Assembly (NCBI GenBank): GCA_964398855.1
Contig: CAYNOQ010000025.1
Span: forward strand, 1-32,042
Direction: 5' to 3'
DNA from: Mariniphaga sp964398855
Lineage (GTDB): Bacteria > Bacteroidota > Bacteroidia > Bacteroidales > Prolixibacteraceae
DNA: 32,042 bases
The number at the start of each line of letters is the position of its first letter. Position 1 is the first letter of the stretch. Below the pieces are notes generated by a model. That model had not been told where the DNA came from. It searched no databases and was given only the letters and a program-made list of their open reading frames with translations. A program made the position numbers and the translations under genes. This document shows positions 14,986 through 24,011 of this stretch, one piece after another.

Positions 14986-16224
14986 ATGACCGATAAAAAC
15001 AACTTTTTGGCTTCATTTCCCAAAGCTCAGGAGCTGATAAAATGGCATTCCGAGCAGAAGGAAAACTCAATTCCCGAAATCAACGGGCATATTCACACTC
15101 CCTACTCGTTTTCTGCTTTTTCCGGTGTTGAACAGGCTTTTCAATTGGCTCATCAGGAAAATATTAAAGTGTTGGGTATTAATGATTTTTACACAACCGA
15201 CGGGTATGAAGAATTTGCTGGTTTTGCACGAAAATACCGGATTTTTCCGCTTTTCAACATTGAATTCATGGCTTTGCAGCTTGATTTGCAACTTGCCGGA
15301 GTTCGCGTGAACGACCCCAACAACCCGGGGCGTACCTATCTGAGTGGTAAAGGGTTGCGCTACCCGGTGAGCATGAGCGAAAATTCATCATCGAAGATGA
15401 GAGGATTGGTGTCGGAAAGCAACAGGCAGACCTATCAGATGGTTGAAAAGCTGAATGAATTTTTCAGGGAAAACGATATTGATTTGCAATTCAATGCCGC
15501 TGAAATTCAAAAGAAACTTGCGAAAAATCTTTTTCGTGAACGACATATTGCTCAGGCAGTGCGACTGACAGTTTATGAAAAGGAGCATTCCGAAGCCGGC
15601 AGAAAAGCGCTTTTTCAGAAGATATTTTCAGGGAAAGCGCTGAAATCTTCGGTTGAAGATTTTTCCGGCGTTGAAAATGAAATTCGTGGGAATCTGCTGA
15701 AAGCTGGAGGCGCAGCTTTTGTGCCGGAGGATGCAGATGCCTTTCTTTCACTTGAGGAGGCGGCAGATGTGATTATTGATGCCAAAGGTATTCCCTGCTA
15801 TCCGGTTTTGTTAGATGATGAAAAAGGAAATTTCACCGATTATGAATCGGATTGGGAAAAATTGTTGCAGGCTTTGACTGCGAAATATATATTTTCCGTT
15901 GAGCTGATTCCCGGAAGGAACGATTTCCATATTTTGAAAAAATTTGTTACTTTTTTCCATGAAAACGGGTTTGTGGTTACTTTTGGAACGGAACATAACA
16001 CCCCGCAACTCATCCCGCTGAAGGTTACCTGTCGTGGCGGAACTCCTTTAGATACTCAGCTCAGGGAAATCAGCTATAGGGGCGCTGCAGTTCTTGCTGC
16101 ACATCAATATCTGATAGCCAACGGTGAAGAGGGCTATCTAAAAGGGAAAAAGGCAAGAACTGAAAAAATAGAGTGGTTTGCAGACTTGGGCAAAGCGGTT
16201 ATTGCCCGCTTTCAGAAAATATAA
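14986..16224 (+). CDS. PHP-domain metal-dependent hydrolase-like protein
   Basis: 412 aa, no signal peptide, cytoplasmic. The PHP hallmarks are 'EINGHIHTPYSFSAF' (His35-x-His37), 'VLGINDFYTTDGYEEF' (Asp67), 'PLFNIEFMAL' (Glu93) and a late 'VVTFGTEHNTPQ' that supplies further metal-binding Glu/His residues. PHP proteins hydrolyse phosphoesters with two or three metal ions (e.g. histidinol phosphatase, nucleoside phosphatases). The large middle part (100-300) is helical and not recognised. The next gene, an aldolase-dehydrogenase, starts 10 bp after its stop, so it probably acts in the same sugar pathway, perhaps as a sugar-phosphate phosphatase; that is inference. Confidence 0.8.
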   Translation: MTDKNNFLASFPKAQELIKWHSEQKENSIPEINGHIHTPYSFSAFSGVEQAFQLAHQENIKVLGINDFYTTDGYEEFAGFARKYRIFPLFNIEFMALQLDLQLAGVRVNDPNNPGRTYLSGKGLRYPVSMSENSSSKMRGLVSESNRQTYQMVEKLNEFFRENDIDLQFNAAEIQKKLAKNLFRERHIAQAVRLTVYEKEHSEAGRKALFQKIFSGKALKSSVEDFSGVENEIRGNLLKAGGAAFVPEDADAFLSLEEAADVIIDAKGIPCYPVLLDDEKGNFTDYESDWEKLLQALTAKYIFSVELIPGRNDFHILKKFVTFFHENGFVVTFGTEHNTPQLIPLKVTCRGGTPLDTQLREISYRGAAVLAAHQYLIANGEEGYLKGKKARTEKIEWFADLGKAVIARFQKI

Positions 16225-16234
16225 AAATCAAAAT

Positions 16235-18211
16235 ATGAAACCGGAAATCAACGATTTAATCGAAATATCAAGATATTACGGGCAAGACAAAGCTTATGTT
16301 ATTGCCGGCGGCGGAAATACTTCCTATAAGGATGAGCAATATCTGTGGATCAAAGCCAGCGGCGTGAATTTAGGAAATATTGACGAAAACGGCTTTTGTT
16401 TGCTCAGTCGCGAAAAGCTGAATGAAATCTCAAACATGCAGTTTTCTTCAGATGAAGTGATTCGCGAAGAGGAGGTGAAACATGCACTGCTTAACAGTCG
16501 GGTTAATCCGGAGTCGGGTTTGCGTCCTTCCGTGGAAACTTCACTGCATAACCTTTTCAGTTACAGCTTTGTGGTGCATACACACTCCACATTGGTCAAC
16601 GGTTTGATGTGCAGCAACAATGCCGAAAAAGATACCCTCAGAATTTTTGGTGAGGAGGCTTTGTACATACCCTATACCGACCCGGGCTACATTCTGTTTA
16701 AAACCATTGAAGAGAGAGTTATTGAATATCGCCGGAAATTTGAGAGCGACCCGAAAATTGTGCTGATTCAAAATCATGGGATTTTTGTGTCAGCCGACAG
16801 TGTTGAAAAAATCCGGGAGATTTATGCTGCTATTGAAATGAAACTCAAAAGCGCTTTTGATTCTTTTCCACAGGTTGATGAACTGCCCGTTTCGGAAAAA
16901 ATGGCAGAGATTACTCCGGCAATCCGGATGCTGCTTTCCAAAGAGAGGCTGCAAACGGTTACTGCTTTTAACAATTCACTGATTGCAGGTTTTACGAAAG
17001 GGAAACAAACTTTTGAGACTTGGATTGCCAAGCCCTTCAATCCCGACCAGATTGTTTACGGGCTTTCAGAATATCTGTTTATAGAAAATGAAGGAAGCGC
17101 CGAAGATATTATTACGGAAGCAGAGAAAAAAATTGAAGCATTTCGCGAGCGCAGGGGGATGCTGCCCAAAATCATTTTTATTCGGAATAAAGGGGTGGTT
17201 GTGGCTGAGGATTCAGCTGTTTCTGCCGGATACCTGAAAGATATGGTAAACGATTTTTGCAAAATTGCCCGATATTCCGAAAATTTTGGTGGTCCCCATC
17301 CGATGAAACCTGAGCAGGTAGCATTTATTGAAAGCTGGGAGGTGGAAAATTACCGTAAAAAAGTGTCTGAAGGCAAAAAATCTGAAGGGAAATTAAAGAA
17401 TAAAATTGTGGTTATTACCGGTGCTGCTCAGGGATTTGGAGCCGGAATTGCCGAAATACTTTTTGACGAAGGGGCAAATATTGTTATTGCCGACCTGAAC
17501 GAAGAGAAGGGGAGAAGCTTTGCCGGTGAATTAAACTCCGGCGGACAGAAAAATCGCGCGTTCTTTATTCCGGTGAATGTTGCAGAAGCTGCCTCCGTGA
17601 AGGAGATGATAAGACAAACTGTTGTAGAATTTGGCGGAGTGGATGTTTTTATCTCCAATGCCGGCATTCTCTATGCAGGCAGTTTGGATGAGATGGAACC
17701 CGATACATTTGAACTGATGACAAAGGTGAATTATACCGGATATTTCCTATGTGCAAAATATGCTCAGGCAGTGATGAAGATTCAGCATCGCTACAATCCG
17801 GAGCATTACATGGATATTATTCAGATTAATTCGAAATCGGGATTGAAGGGGAGCAACAAAAATTTTGCTTATGCCGGCGGAAAATTTGGCGGTATCGGAC
17901 TCACGCAGTCATTTGCATTAGAATTGATGCCGTTTCATATAAAAGTAAATTCCATTTGTCCGGGAAATTATTTTGACGGACCGCTGTGGAGCGATCCCGA
18001 AAAAGGGCTGTTTGTACAGTATTTAGAGGCAGGAAAAGTTCCCGGAGCAAAAACCGTTGAGGAGGTGAAAGCGCATTACGAGGCGCAGGTTCCGGCAGGT
18101 CGGGGCTGTACGCCTGAAGATGTGGTGAAGGCAGTTTTGTATGTTATCGATCAGAAATATGAAACCGGACAGGCAGTACCGGTAACCGGTGGTCAAAATA
18201 TGTTAAATTAA
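16235..18211 (+). CDS. Class II aldolase / short-chain dehydrogenase fusion (RhaEW/YuxG-like)
   Basis: 658 aa from the ATG at 16235; an earlier in-frame ATG lies inside the previous gene and is not used. The N-terminal half is a class II (RhaD/AraD/FucA-type) aldolase: 'AGGGNTSYKDE', 'SVETSLHNLF' (Glu101), 'VVHTHSTLVNG' (His115, His117) and 'LIQNHGIFVSA' (His181), giving the zinc triad plus catalytic acid. The C-terminal half is an SDR: 'VVITGAAQGFGAGIAE' (TGxxxGxG, 395-402), 'SNAG' (474-477), Ser533/Ser535 and Tyr546-x3-Lys550. The layout matches bifunctional rhamnulose-1-phosphate aldolase/lactaldehyde dehydrogenases. Substrate is not certain, because no rhamnose isomerase or kinase is present here. 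Middle of a three-gene plus-strand cluster. Confidence 0.87.
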   Translation: MKPEINDLIEISRYYGQDKAYVIAGGGNTSYKDEQYLWIKASGVNLGNIDENGFCLLSREKLNEISNMQFSSDEVIREEEVKHALLNSRVNPESGLRPSVETSLHNLFSYSFVVHTHSTLVNGLMCSNNAEKDTLRIFGEEALYIPYTDPGYILFKTIEERVIEYRRKFESDPKIVLIQNHGIFVSADSVEKIREIYAAIEMKLKSAFDSFPQVDELPVSEKMAEITPAIRMLLSKERLQTVTAFNNSLIAGFTKGKQTFETWIAKPFNPDQIVYGLSEYLFIENEGSAEDIITEAEKKIEAFRERRGMLPKIIFIRNKGVVVAEDSAVSAGYLKDMVNDFCKIARYSENFGGPHPMKPEQVAFIESWEVENYRKKVSEGKKSEGKLKNKIVVITGAAQGFGAGIAEILFDEGANIVIADLNEEKGRSFAGELNSGGQKNRAFFIPVNVAEAASVKEMIRQTVVEFGGVDVFISNAGILYAGSLDEMEPDTFELMTKVNYTGYFLCAKYAQAVMKIQHRYNPEHYMDIIQINSKSGLKGSNKNFAYAGGKFGGIGLTQSFALELMPFHIKVNSICPGNYFDGPLWSDPEKGLFVQYLEAGKVPGAKTVEEVKAHYEAQVPAGRGCTPEDVVKAVLYVIDQKYETGQAVPVTGGQNMLN

Positions 18212-18269
18212 GGATGTTTTCCTTAGTTTTATTATGATAATGGGAAAAGAATAATTAAAATACTTAAAA

Positions 18270-19601
18270 ATGAAAAATTCGGACAATACTCAGCAATCTC
18301 TTGTTATCAAAGGGGTTGGAGGAAGCATTTTAACGAAAGCAGTACGTTTGTATGGCAAGAAAGATTTAAGACTCGAAGAGTTTGAGCTTCCGGAAATCAG
18401 TGATGATGAAATTCTGGCAAAAGTAGTTTCCGACAGTATCTGCATGTCGAGTTACAAAGCTGCCGAACAGGGACCTGCACACAAGCGCGTTCCCGATAAT
18501 GTGCATGAAAATCCGGTGATTATCGGGCATGAGTTTGCCGGTGATATTCTTAAAGTGGGCGCCAACTGGCAGCATAAATTTAAGCCGGGACAAAAATTTT
18601 CCATTCAGCCTGCCATTTTTTATGAAGACGGACCGATGGGAGTGCTTAGCGCTCCGGGTTATTCCTATCCTTATGTGGGTGGTGATGCCACTTACGTGAT
18701 TATTCCGAAAGATGTTTTGGTGCAGGATTGCCTGCTTATCTATGAAGGTCCCGGATATTATCCGGCATCGCTGGCAGAGCCGCTAAGCTGTGTGATTGGC
18801 GCCATGCACGCTAACTATCACACCAAGCCCGGTTCTTACGTTCACCAAATGGAAATTGTAGATGGCGGAAAAATGGCGCTCCTTGCAGGAGTTGGTCCGA
18901 TGGGACTTGCGGCGATTAATTACGTTGTGAATCGTGAAGAGCGAAAACCTTCGCTCTTTGTGGTTACCGACATCGACCAGGCTCGTCTTGATCGTGCTGC
19001 TGAAATTTTTCCGGTGGAATGGGCAAAAGGAAAAGGCATTGAGCTGGTTTATCTGAATACCGGAAATATTGAAAATCCATCAGAGAAGTTAAGAGAAGTT
19101 TCCGGCGGAACGGGATATGATGATGTTTTTGTTTTTGCTCCGGTTGCAGCGGTCATTGAGCAGGGAGATGCTATCCTTGCAGCTGACGGTTGTCTCAACT
19201 TTTTTGCCGGACCTTCCGATCCTGATTTCACTGCGAAACTCAATTTTTATAATGTGCATTACAACTCTACCCACATTGCCGGAACATCAGGCGGGAACAA
19301 TGACGATATGCGCGAAGCCATTGAGTGTATGAACAAGGGACTTGACCCGGCAGGACTGATAACTCACATCGGGGGATTGAATGCCGTGATTGACACCACA
19401 CTTAATCTTCCAGATATTCCGGGAGGAAAAAAGCTGATTTATACTCACAAAAATATTCCGCTGACGGCGATTGCCGATTTTGCAGAATTGGGAAAAAACG
19501 ACCCGTTTTTTGCAGAACTGCATCAGTTGGTGAATAAAACAAAAGGGTTGTGGAATCTGGAGGCTGAGACTTATCTGCTGGAAAATGCGCCTGAAATTTA
19601 G
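18270..19601 (+). CDS. Zinc-type medium-chain dehydrogenase, L-sorbose-1-phosphate reductase-like
   Basis: 443 aa, cytoplasmic. The catalytic zinc residues of MDR enzymes are present: Cys58 ('SDSICMSSYK'), His87-Glu88 ('IIGHEFAGD') and Glu170 ('SLAEPLSCVIGAMH'). The cofactor motif is 'LLAGVGPMGLAAINYV' (205-220). The structural-zinc cysteine loop is absent. The overall pattern resembles SorE-like enzymes, which reduce L-sorbose-1-phosphate to glucitol-6-phosphate. Genes like this are often found beside aldolase-SDR fusions in Bacteroidota, as here (58 bp gap). It likely interconverts a sugar phosphate and a polyol phosphate; the direction and substrate are inference. Confidence 0.8.
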   Translation: MKNSDNTQQSLVIKGVGGSILTKAVRLYGKKDLRLEEFELPEISDDEILAKVVSDSICMSSYKAAEQGPAHKRVPDNVHENPVIIGHEFAGDILKVGANWQHKFKPGQKFSIQPAIFYEDGPMGVLSAPGYSYPYVGGDATYVIIPKDVLVQDCLLIYEGPGYYPASLAEPLSCVIGAMHANYHTKPGSYVHQMEIVDGGKMALLAGVGPMGLAAINYVVNREERKPSLFVVTDIDQARLDRAAEIFPVEWAKGKGIELVYLNTGNIENPSEKLREVSGGTGYDDVFVFAPVAAVIEQGDAILAADGCLNFFAGPSDPDFTAKLNFYNVHYNSTHIAGTSGGNNDDMREAIECMNKGLDPAGLITHIGGLNAVIDTTLNLPDIPGGKKLIYTHKNIPLTAIADFAELGKNDPFFAELHQLVNKTKGLWNLEAETYLLENAPEI

Positions 19602-19701
19602 TGCGAAATTGTGAATTGGTTATCCGGTCAGAAAGTTGATTGGCTGCCCGGCTTGCAATTGTAATATGCTTTGAAATAATAAAATAGCTCCGGTAAAACT
19701 T

Positions 19702-20595
19702 ATGGCTCTGTTTAATATCGGTAAATGTCCTGTATGTAATGGTGAGCGCTTTAATCATCACATTACGTGTACAGATTATTTGGTTTCCCGCCGGCAATTT
19801 GAAGTGCATGAATGTGTACACTGTGGCTTTAAGTTTACGGCGAATGCAGAGGATGAAGAAAATATCAGAAAATATTACCAGAGCGAGGAGTATATTTCAC
19901 ATTCCAATACTTCAAAGGGACTGATAAACAGACTGTATAAGCTTGTTCGAAGCTATATGCTGAACAGGAAAAGCCGCTTAGTTAAAAAAACGAGCGGATT
20001 GAAAACCGGTAAAATTTTGGATGTTGGCACAGGCACCGGTTTTTTTGCCGATAAAATGAAAAAGAGTGGCTGGCAGGTTTCGGGAACGGAAAAAAGTGCT
20101 GAGGCACGTGAATTTGCAAAGAAGGGGTTCAATCTTCAGATTGCTGAAACCGATACGCTTTTTCGAATGGAAAAGCAAAGTTTTGATGTAATAACATTGT
20201 GGCATGTTCTGGAGCATATTCATCGTTTGGATGAAAATATGGAAACTTTTTCAGCGCTGCTAAAACCTTCGGGCAGGCTGATTATTGCCGTTCCAAATCA
20301 TACTTCTTACGATTCTGACTTTTACGGAAAATTTTGGGCAGCATGGGATTTGCCGCGCCATTTGTGGCATTTTGGTCCTGAGCAGATGAAAATGTTCGGT
20401 GAGAAATTTGGATTTCACCTTGTTTCAATGCACACCATGCCTTTTGATACTTTTTATGTTTCTCTGCTCAGCGAAAAAAACAGAGGCGACAAAATGCAGT
20501 TTTTGCGAGGCATATTTTTCGGTACACTTTTTTGGCTTGGAAGTTTAGTGAAGCCCCGGAAATCCAGTTCGCTGATCTATCTGTTTAAAAAATAG
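19702..20595 (+). CDS. Class I SAM-dependent methyltransferase with N-terminal zinc ribbon
   Basis: 297 aa. Residues 9-41 carry two CxxC pairs (KCPVCNGE, Cys9/Cys12; HECVHCGF, Cys38/Cys41), a zinc ribbon. The methyltransferase domain follows: motif I 'KILDVGTGTGFFADKM' (104-119), then 'FDVITLWHVLEHIHRLDENM' and 'LLKPSGRLIIAVPN'. The last ~60 residues include a hydrophobic stretch (LRGIFFGTLFWLGSLV). The fold fits Methyltransf_11/23-type enzymes seen with cell-surface polysaccharide or secondary-metabolite genes; the methyl acceptor cannot be told. It stands alone, 100 bp after the dehydrogenase gene and convergent with the response regulator. Confidence 0.82.
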   Translation: MALFNIGKCPVCNGERFNHHITCTDYLVSRRQFEVHECVHCGFKFTANAEDEENIRKYYQSEEYISHSNTSKGLINRLYKLVRSYMLNRKSRLVKKTSGLKTGKILDVGTGTGFFADKMKKSGWQVSGTEKSAEAREFAKKGFNLQIAETDTLFRMEKQSFDVITLWHVLEHIHRLDENMETFSALLKPSGRLIIAVPNHTSYDSDFYGKFWAAWDLPRHLWHFGPEQMKMFGEKFGFHLVSMHTMPFDTFYVSLLSEKNRGDKMQFLRGIFFGTLFWLGSLVKPRKSSSLIYLFKK

Positions 20596-20608
20596 TTTTC
20601 AAAAACTA
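20593..20608. other. Palindrome spanning two convergent stop codons
   Basis: TAGTTTTCAAAAACTA forms an AT-rich dyad. Its left three bases are the TAG of the methyltransferase and its right three are the TAG of the response regulator on the other strand. The 10-bp gap holds no GC-rich terminator, so this weak hairpin is the only structure separating two convergent transcripts. Confidence 0.5.
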
Positions 20609-21373
20609 CCTGCCAACCCATCCTTTGAAAGCAGCCGCTTTCAGACGACTCACCACAATATCTTCATCGTAGGGCGGATTCAGGCGAATTTTCAGTTTTC
20701 CGTCAAAATAGTTTTCAATTTTTTCGATGGATTTGATATGAGCAATAATTTGCCGGTTAGCCCGAAAGTATTGTTCCGGATCAAGTTGATCTTCCAGCGC
20801 TTCCAATGTGAAATCGATAATATGGTTTTGCCCGTTGAACGTAACGGCAGTGGTGATGCGGTTTCTGCCGAAAAAATAGGCAACATCGTCAGCCATAAGC
20901 TGATAATAGGCAGCTCCCCTGGAAATCAGAAAGCGCTTGCGGTATTTTCTTTCACCTTCACGAATGGCTTGTATAATTTCGGAAAAGTCATGTTTTGGGC
21001 GAACTTCCCGGTTGAGGTTTTTGAACTCTTCAAATTTTTCAATAGCCTGAATCAGGTCTTTTTCCTTGAAAGGTTTCAGCAAATAGTCGATACTGTTTAC
21101 TTTGAAAGCACGGATGGCATAGTTGTCAAAAGCAGTGATGAAAATCACCATGCTTTTCACTTCAATCTGATTGAAAATCGAAAAGCACAGCCCGTCAGCA
21201 AGCTGAATGTCCATTAGAAACAGGTCGGGGTGGGGGTTTTGCTTCAACCAGTCAACGGTTGCCTTTACACTCTCAAATGTGGCAACAATTTCCCACTTTG
21301 GGCGGAGCTTTTTTACCATCTCTTCCAGCAACCGCAGGTTATACTGTTCGTCTTCAACAAGGATTATTTTCAT
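20606..21373 (-). CDS. LytTR family response regulator
   Basis: 255 aa. The receiver domain (1-~120) has the acidic pocket 'LVEDEQ' (Glu7, Asp8), the phosphoacceptor Asp55 in 'LFLMDIQLADG', 'VIFITAFDNYAIRAF' and 'DYLLKPFKEKD' with the conserved lysine. The C-terminal LytTR DNA-binding domain (~145-250) includes 'DDVAYFFGRNRITTAVTFNG' and 'QYFRANRQIIAHIKSIEKIE', the typical 'F.R.nRq.ivn...I' pattern. Regulators of this class bind paired 9-bp direct repeats spaced by about 12 bp; such an array lies upstream of the efflux operon (28347-28397). It starts 1 bp after the kinase stop and is its obvious partner. Confidence 0.95.
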   Translation of the reverse strand: MKIILVEDEQYNLRLLEEMVKKLRPKWEIVATFESVKATVDWLKQNPHPDLFLMDIQLADGLCFSIFNQIEVKSMVIFITAFDNYAIRAFKVNSIDYLLKPFKEKDLIQAIEKFEEFKNLNREVRPKHDFSEIIQAIREGERKYRKRFLISRGAAYYQLMADDVAYFFGRNRITTAVTFNGQNHIIDFTLEALEDQLDPEQYFRANRQIIAHIKSIEKIENYFDGKLKIRLNPPYDEDIVVSRLKAAAFKGWVGR

Positions 21374-21374
21374 C

Positions 21375-22412
21375 TTAAAGCAAGGGTATTTTAACTTTAA
21401 ACTGTCCGTCTTCTTTTTGTATGGTCATCGGTCTGTCCGTCAGCAGGGCATAGCGTTGACGCAGGTTCTTCAGTCCGGTTTTTTCAGAATATGCAGATTC
21501 TTTCGGATTGATATTATTGACAACCGTCAGCGCGTTGTCGGAAGCGGTTATTTCAATATTCAGCGGCTCATCTTTTATTGCAATGTTGTGTTTTACAGCA
21601 TTTTCTACAAGCAGTTGCAGCGCCAACGGCGGAATGTTTCTTTTAAGTGCCTTTTCGCTCACTGTGGTGAAAACCCGGAAAGCGTCGCCCATTCGCTCTT
21701 TGTGTATTGATGTGTAAGCTTCTATAAACTCCAGCTCATCAGACAATTTTACGGTTGTTTTGTCTTTGCTTTGAAGAACATACCGATAAACATCGGTGAA
21801 ATTTTGAGTGAATTGCGAAGCAGCTTCCGGGTCAAAGGTTATCATTGATTTCAGTACGCTCAGGTTGTTAAACAGGAAATGCGGATTTAACTGTGCCTGT
21901 AGTGAATTGTAATCGCTTTTCAATTTCAGGCTCTTCAGTTCTTCAAGCTGGCGCACCGAAAAAATCCATTTTTCAATGATGCGCAGGGTAACGGAAAACA
22001 GGATGAGAATGAAAATAAAAATCAATCCGAAAAACATCATCAGCTGAACGATGGGAAATGAAAAAAGAATTTTTTCTTTCATTATGATTGAGAAATAGGA
22101 AACTGCAATCACTGCAATGGTCAGACTGACAAGAACATGGAGCGTCACCCGGAGGCTGAGCTTTTCAGGAATCGGCAAAAAGCGTTCTGCAAGATGGTCG
22201 ATGAGCACGTTGCTTTCAGAAATAATATTGAAAATGAGAACTACCTGTAAATATTCGATTATGCTGATATCGATTCCGCCATCATCTGTGAATTTCATTG
22301 CCAAAAACAGAAACAGCAACCCCACGCCGCTCACCATGATTACACGGATAAAAAAACTTTCCGGCGTGTAGGCGGATAGCCGGCTTAAAAAATGGAGCTC
22401 ACTGTTATTCAT
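21375..22412 (-). CDS. LytS-type sensor histidine kinase (His_kinase family)
   Basis: 345 aa. Four membrane segments are visible (about 21-41, 50-70, 87-110, 118-146) with only short loops, so there is no sizeable periplasmic sensor domain. A short linker leads to the His_kinase motif 'SLQAQLNPHFLFNNLSVLKS' (170-189) with phosphorylated His178. The ATPase part shows the N-box 'LQLLVENAVKHN' (Asn271) and the glycine box 'TGLKNLRQRYALL'. The lack of loops suggests sensing within the membrane, or via the adjacent efflux proteins. The gene is 80 bp downstream of tolC-like 22493-23905 on the same strand and has its own possible promoter/operator at 22427-22464. Confidence 0.93.
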   Translation of the reverse strand: MNNSELHFLSRLSAYTPESFFIRVIMVSGVGLLFLFLAMKFTDDGGIDISIIEYLQVVLIFNIISESNVLIDHLAERFLPIPEKLSLRVTLHVLVSLTIAVIAVSYFSIIMKEKILFSFPIVQLMMFFGLIFIFILILFSVTLRIIEKWIFSVRQLEELKSLKLKSDYNSLQAQLNPHFLFNNLSVLKSMITFDPEAASQFTQNFTDVYRYVLQSKDKTTVKLSDELEFIEAYTSIHKERMGDAFRVFTTVSEKALKRNIPPLALQLLVENAVKHNIAIKDEPLNIEITASDNALTVVNNINPKESAYSEKTGLKNLRQRYALLTDRPMTIQKEDGQFKVKIPLL

Positions 22413-22426
22413 CCTGATTTTATTTT

Positions 22427-22464
22427 CAAAAATAGTGAATTTTACTCAGCTTGGGTAATTCACT
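22427..22464 (-). promoter_or_regulatory. -7 box with abutting inverted-repeat operator for the kinase/regulator genes
   Basis: On the minus strand TATTTTTG (22434-22427) matches TAnnTTTG and lies 15 bp before the kinase ATG. Directly upstream, AGTGAATT (22434-22441) and AATTCACT (22457-22464) form an exact 8-bp inverted repeat with a 15-bp centre. A protein bound there would cover the -10 to -40 region. No -33 TTG is evident. A repressor or autoregulation site is inference. Confidence 0.45.
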
Positions 22465-22492
22465 CAACCGTTAATTTTTGAAACAATTAAAA

Positions 22493-23905
22493 TTAGTAAC
22501 TGAGCCTTCCGGTTGTTTTCAACCAGATGGTCTCTTTGATTTTAAAATCGGTTTTAGAATCAATTAACTCATTGAGAGCCTGTTGCCACTGTGTTTGCGC
22601 AATCAGCAGCTCCGTTATGGTTTCCATCCCCACTTCGTAGTTGTCCTTTGTAATTCGCAGATTTTCATCTGCCTGTTCCACAGCGGTTTCATTCATCTGA
22701 ATCCGCTCCCATGCCAATTGCAGGTTCAGCAGGGATTGTTCGGTTTCTAACATTAAAAGCTGCCGGTTTTTACTTAATTCCAACTCAGAAATCTCCTTTT
22801 CAATTTTTGATGCCTTTATTTTCTGAATTCCTTCGCCCCAGTGGAAAAGTGGAATTTTGACAGAAGCCAGTACATTCAGGCTAGTGTTGGAAAAATCTGT
22901 TCCGGTAAATTCGATGCCGCCGATGTGATTATATCCTGCCTGAATCCCGGCTGTGGGCAGGAAGTCTGCACGTGCTAACCGGATATTTTGCTCCTGCAGT
23001 TCGATGTTTTTTTGCATGAGCCTGTATTCGGGACGCCCGCTTACTGTTTCTCCGCTGACATCAAAGACTGAAGGAGTGGTAACGTTTACCGTTGTATCTG
23101 TGGCAGTTATTCCGGTATGGAAGGGCAGTCCGGTAACGCGGCACAAATCCATCCGGCTGAGTTCAAGTCCGTTTTGTGCTTTTTGTAGATTCAGTTTTGC
23201 GTTGTTGAATTCCACCTGCGCTTTGAGCAGATCGTTGCGGTTTGCCATGCCCACTTCATGGGCATTTCTTGCCTTTTCCATGATAACAGCCAGCATATCA
23301 ACCGCCTGCTGTGCTAATTTCACCTTTTCGCTTACGGAAATATAGGTCCAGTAAGCATTGTCTGCTTCTGCAATCGTGTTCATCTGCTGCAATTCCAGAT
23401 TATCTTCCGCCATTTGTTTGCCGATACCTGCCATTTTATTGCCGGCGCTGATTTTTCCGCCTGTATATACCGGCTGTTCCAAAGTCACTCCCGCAAGATA
23501 AGCGCCGCTGAGACTGATTTCCAACGGCAACCAGGCATACATGTTAAATACGGGATTTCCGTCCGGATCAACAACAGGATATCCGGTGGCAGGGTTAATC
23601 ATAAGATTTGGCTCAAGCTCACCGGTCATGGGATTTGGTACCTGGGTGGGCAGAATCATCTCGATTTCAAAATCTTTATTTTGATAGATTCCGGTAGCAG
23701 TTGCCGACAAAGAGGGAAGTCGCATTGTGCGTAACGCCGCTTTTTGTGCATCTGCCTTTTCAATCTGCTTTGCCGCAACTTTAAGATTTTCATTCTTTTG
23801 CAGCGCCATCTCCCTTGCCTGATGCAGGCTCATTGTCTCCTGAGCTGAACCATGAATCCATAAAAAAGAGATAAAAATCAGTAGGGTATATTTGAATGCT
23901 TTCAT
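22493..23905 (-). CDS. TolC-family outer-membrane efflux channel
   Basis: 470 aa from the ATG at 23905. An open extension upstream lacks a signal peptide, whereas this start gives MKAFKYTLLIFISFLWIHGS with cleavage near SAQ. The mature protein has the duplicated OEP pattern: 'MSLHQAREMALQKNENLKVA' at the start, long coiled-coil helices ('NTIAEADNAYWTYISVSEKV', 'ARNAHEVGMANRNDLLKAQV'), then the second repeat with 'ENLRITKDNYEVGMETITEL' near the C-terminus. It forms the trimeric outer-membrane duct for the RND pump encoded 106 bp upstream. Third gene of the efflux operon. Confidence 0.95.
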   Translation of the reverse strand: MKAFKYTLLIFISFLWIHGSAQETMSLHQAREMALQKNENLKVAAKQIEKADAQKAALRTMRLPSLSATATGIYQNKDFEIEMILPTQVPNPMTGELEPNLMINPATGYPVVDPDGNPVFNMYAWLPLEISLSGAYLAGVTLEQPVYTGGKISAGNKMAGIGKQMAEDNLELQQMNTIAEADNAYWTYISVSEKVKLAQQAVDMLAVIMEKARNAHEVGMANRNDLLKAQVEFNNAKLNLQKAQNGLELSRMDLCRVTGLPFHTGITATDTTVNVTTPSVFDVSGETVSGRPEYRLMQKNIELQEQNIRLARADFLPTAGIQAGYNHIGGIEFTGTDFSNTSLNVLASVKIPLFHWGEGIQKIKASKIEKEISELELSKNRQLLMLETEQSLLNLQLAWERIQMNETAVEQADENLRITKDNYEVGMETITELLIAQTQWQQALNELIDSKTDFKIKETIWLKTTGRLSY

Positions 23906-24011
23906 TTTTGAATATTTTAGTTTCAAGACAGTGAATTTGTTGATACCTGCCGTCATACAGGTGAAAATTCGCAAATGTGTAATGAAATTTTTGAACATTA
24001 TTTAACTGCTT

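Noticed and set aside
23906..23998. 31-residue extension of the TolC-like protein
   Set aside because: The extension would precede the signal peptide; the ATG at 23905 is followed directly by a clear leader.
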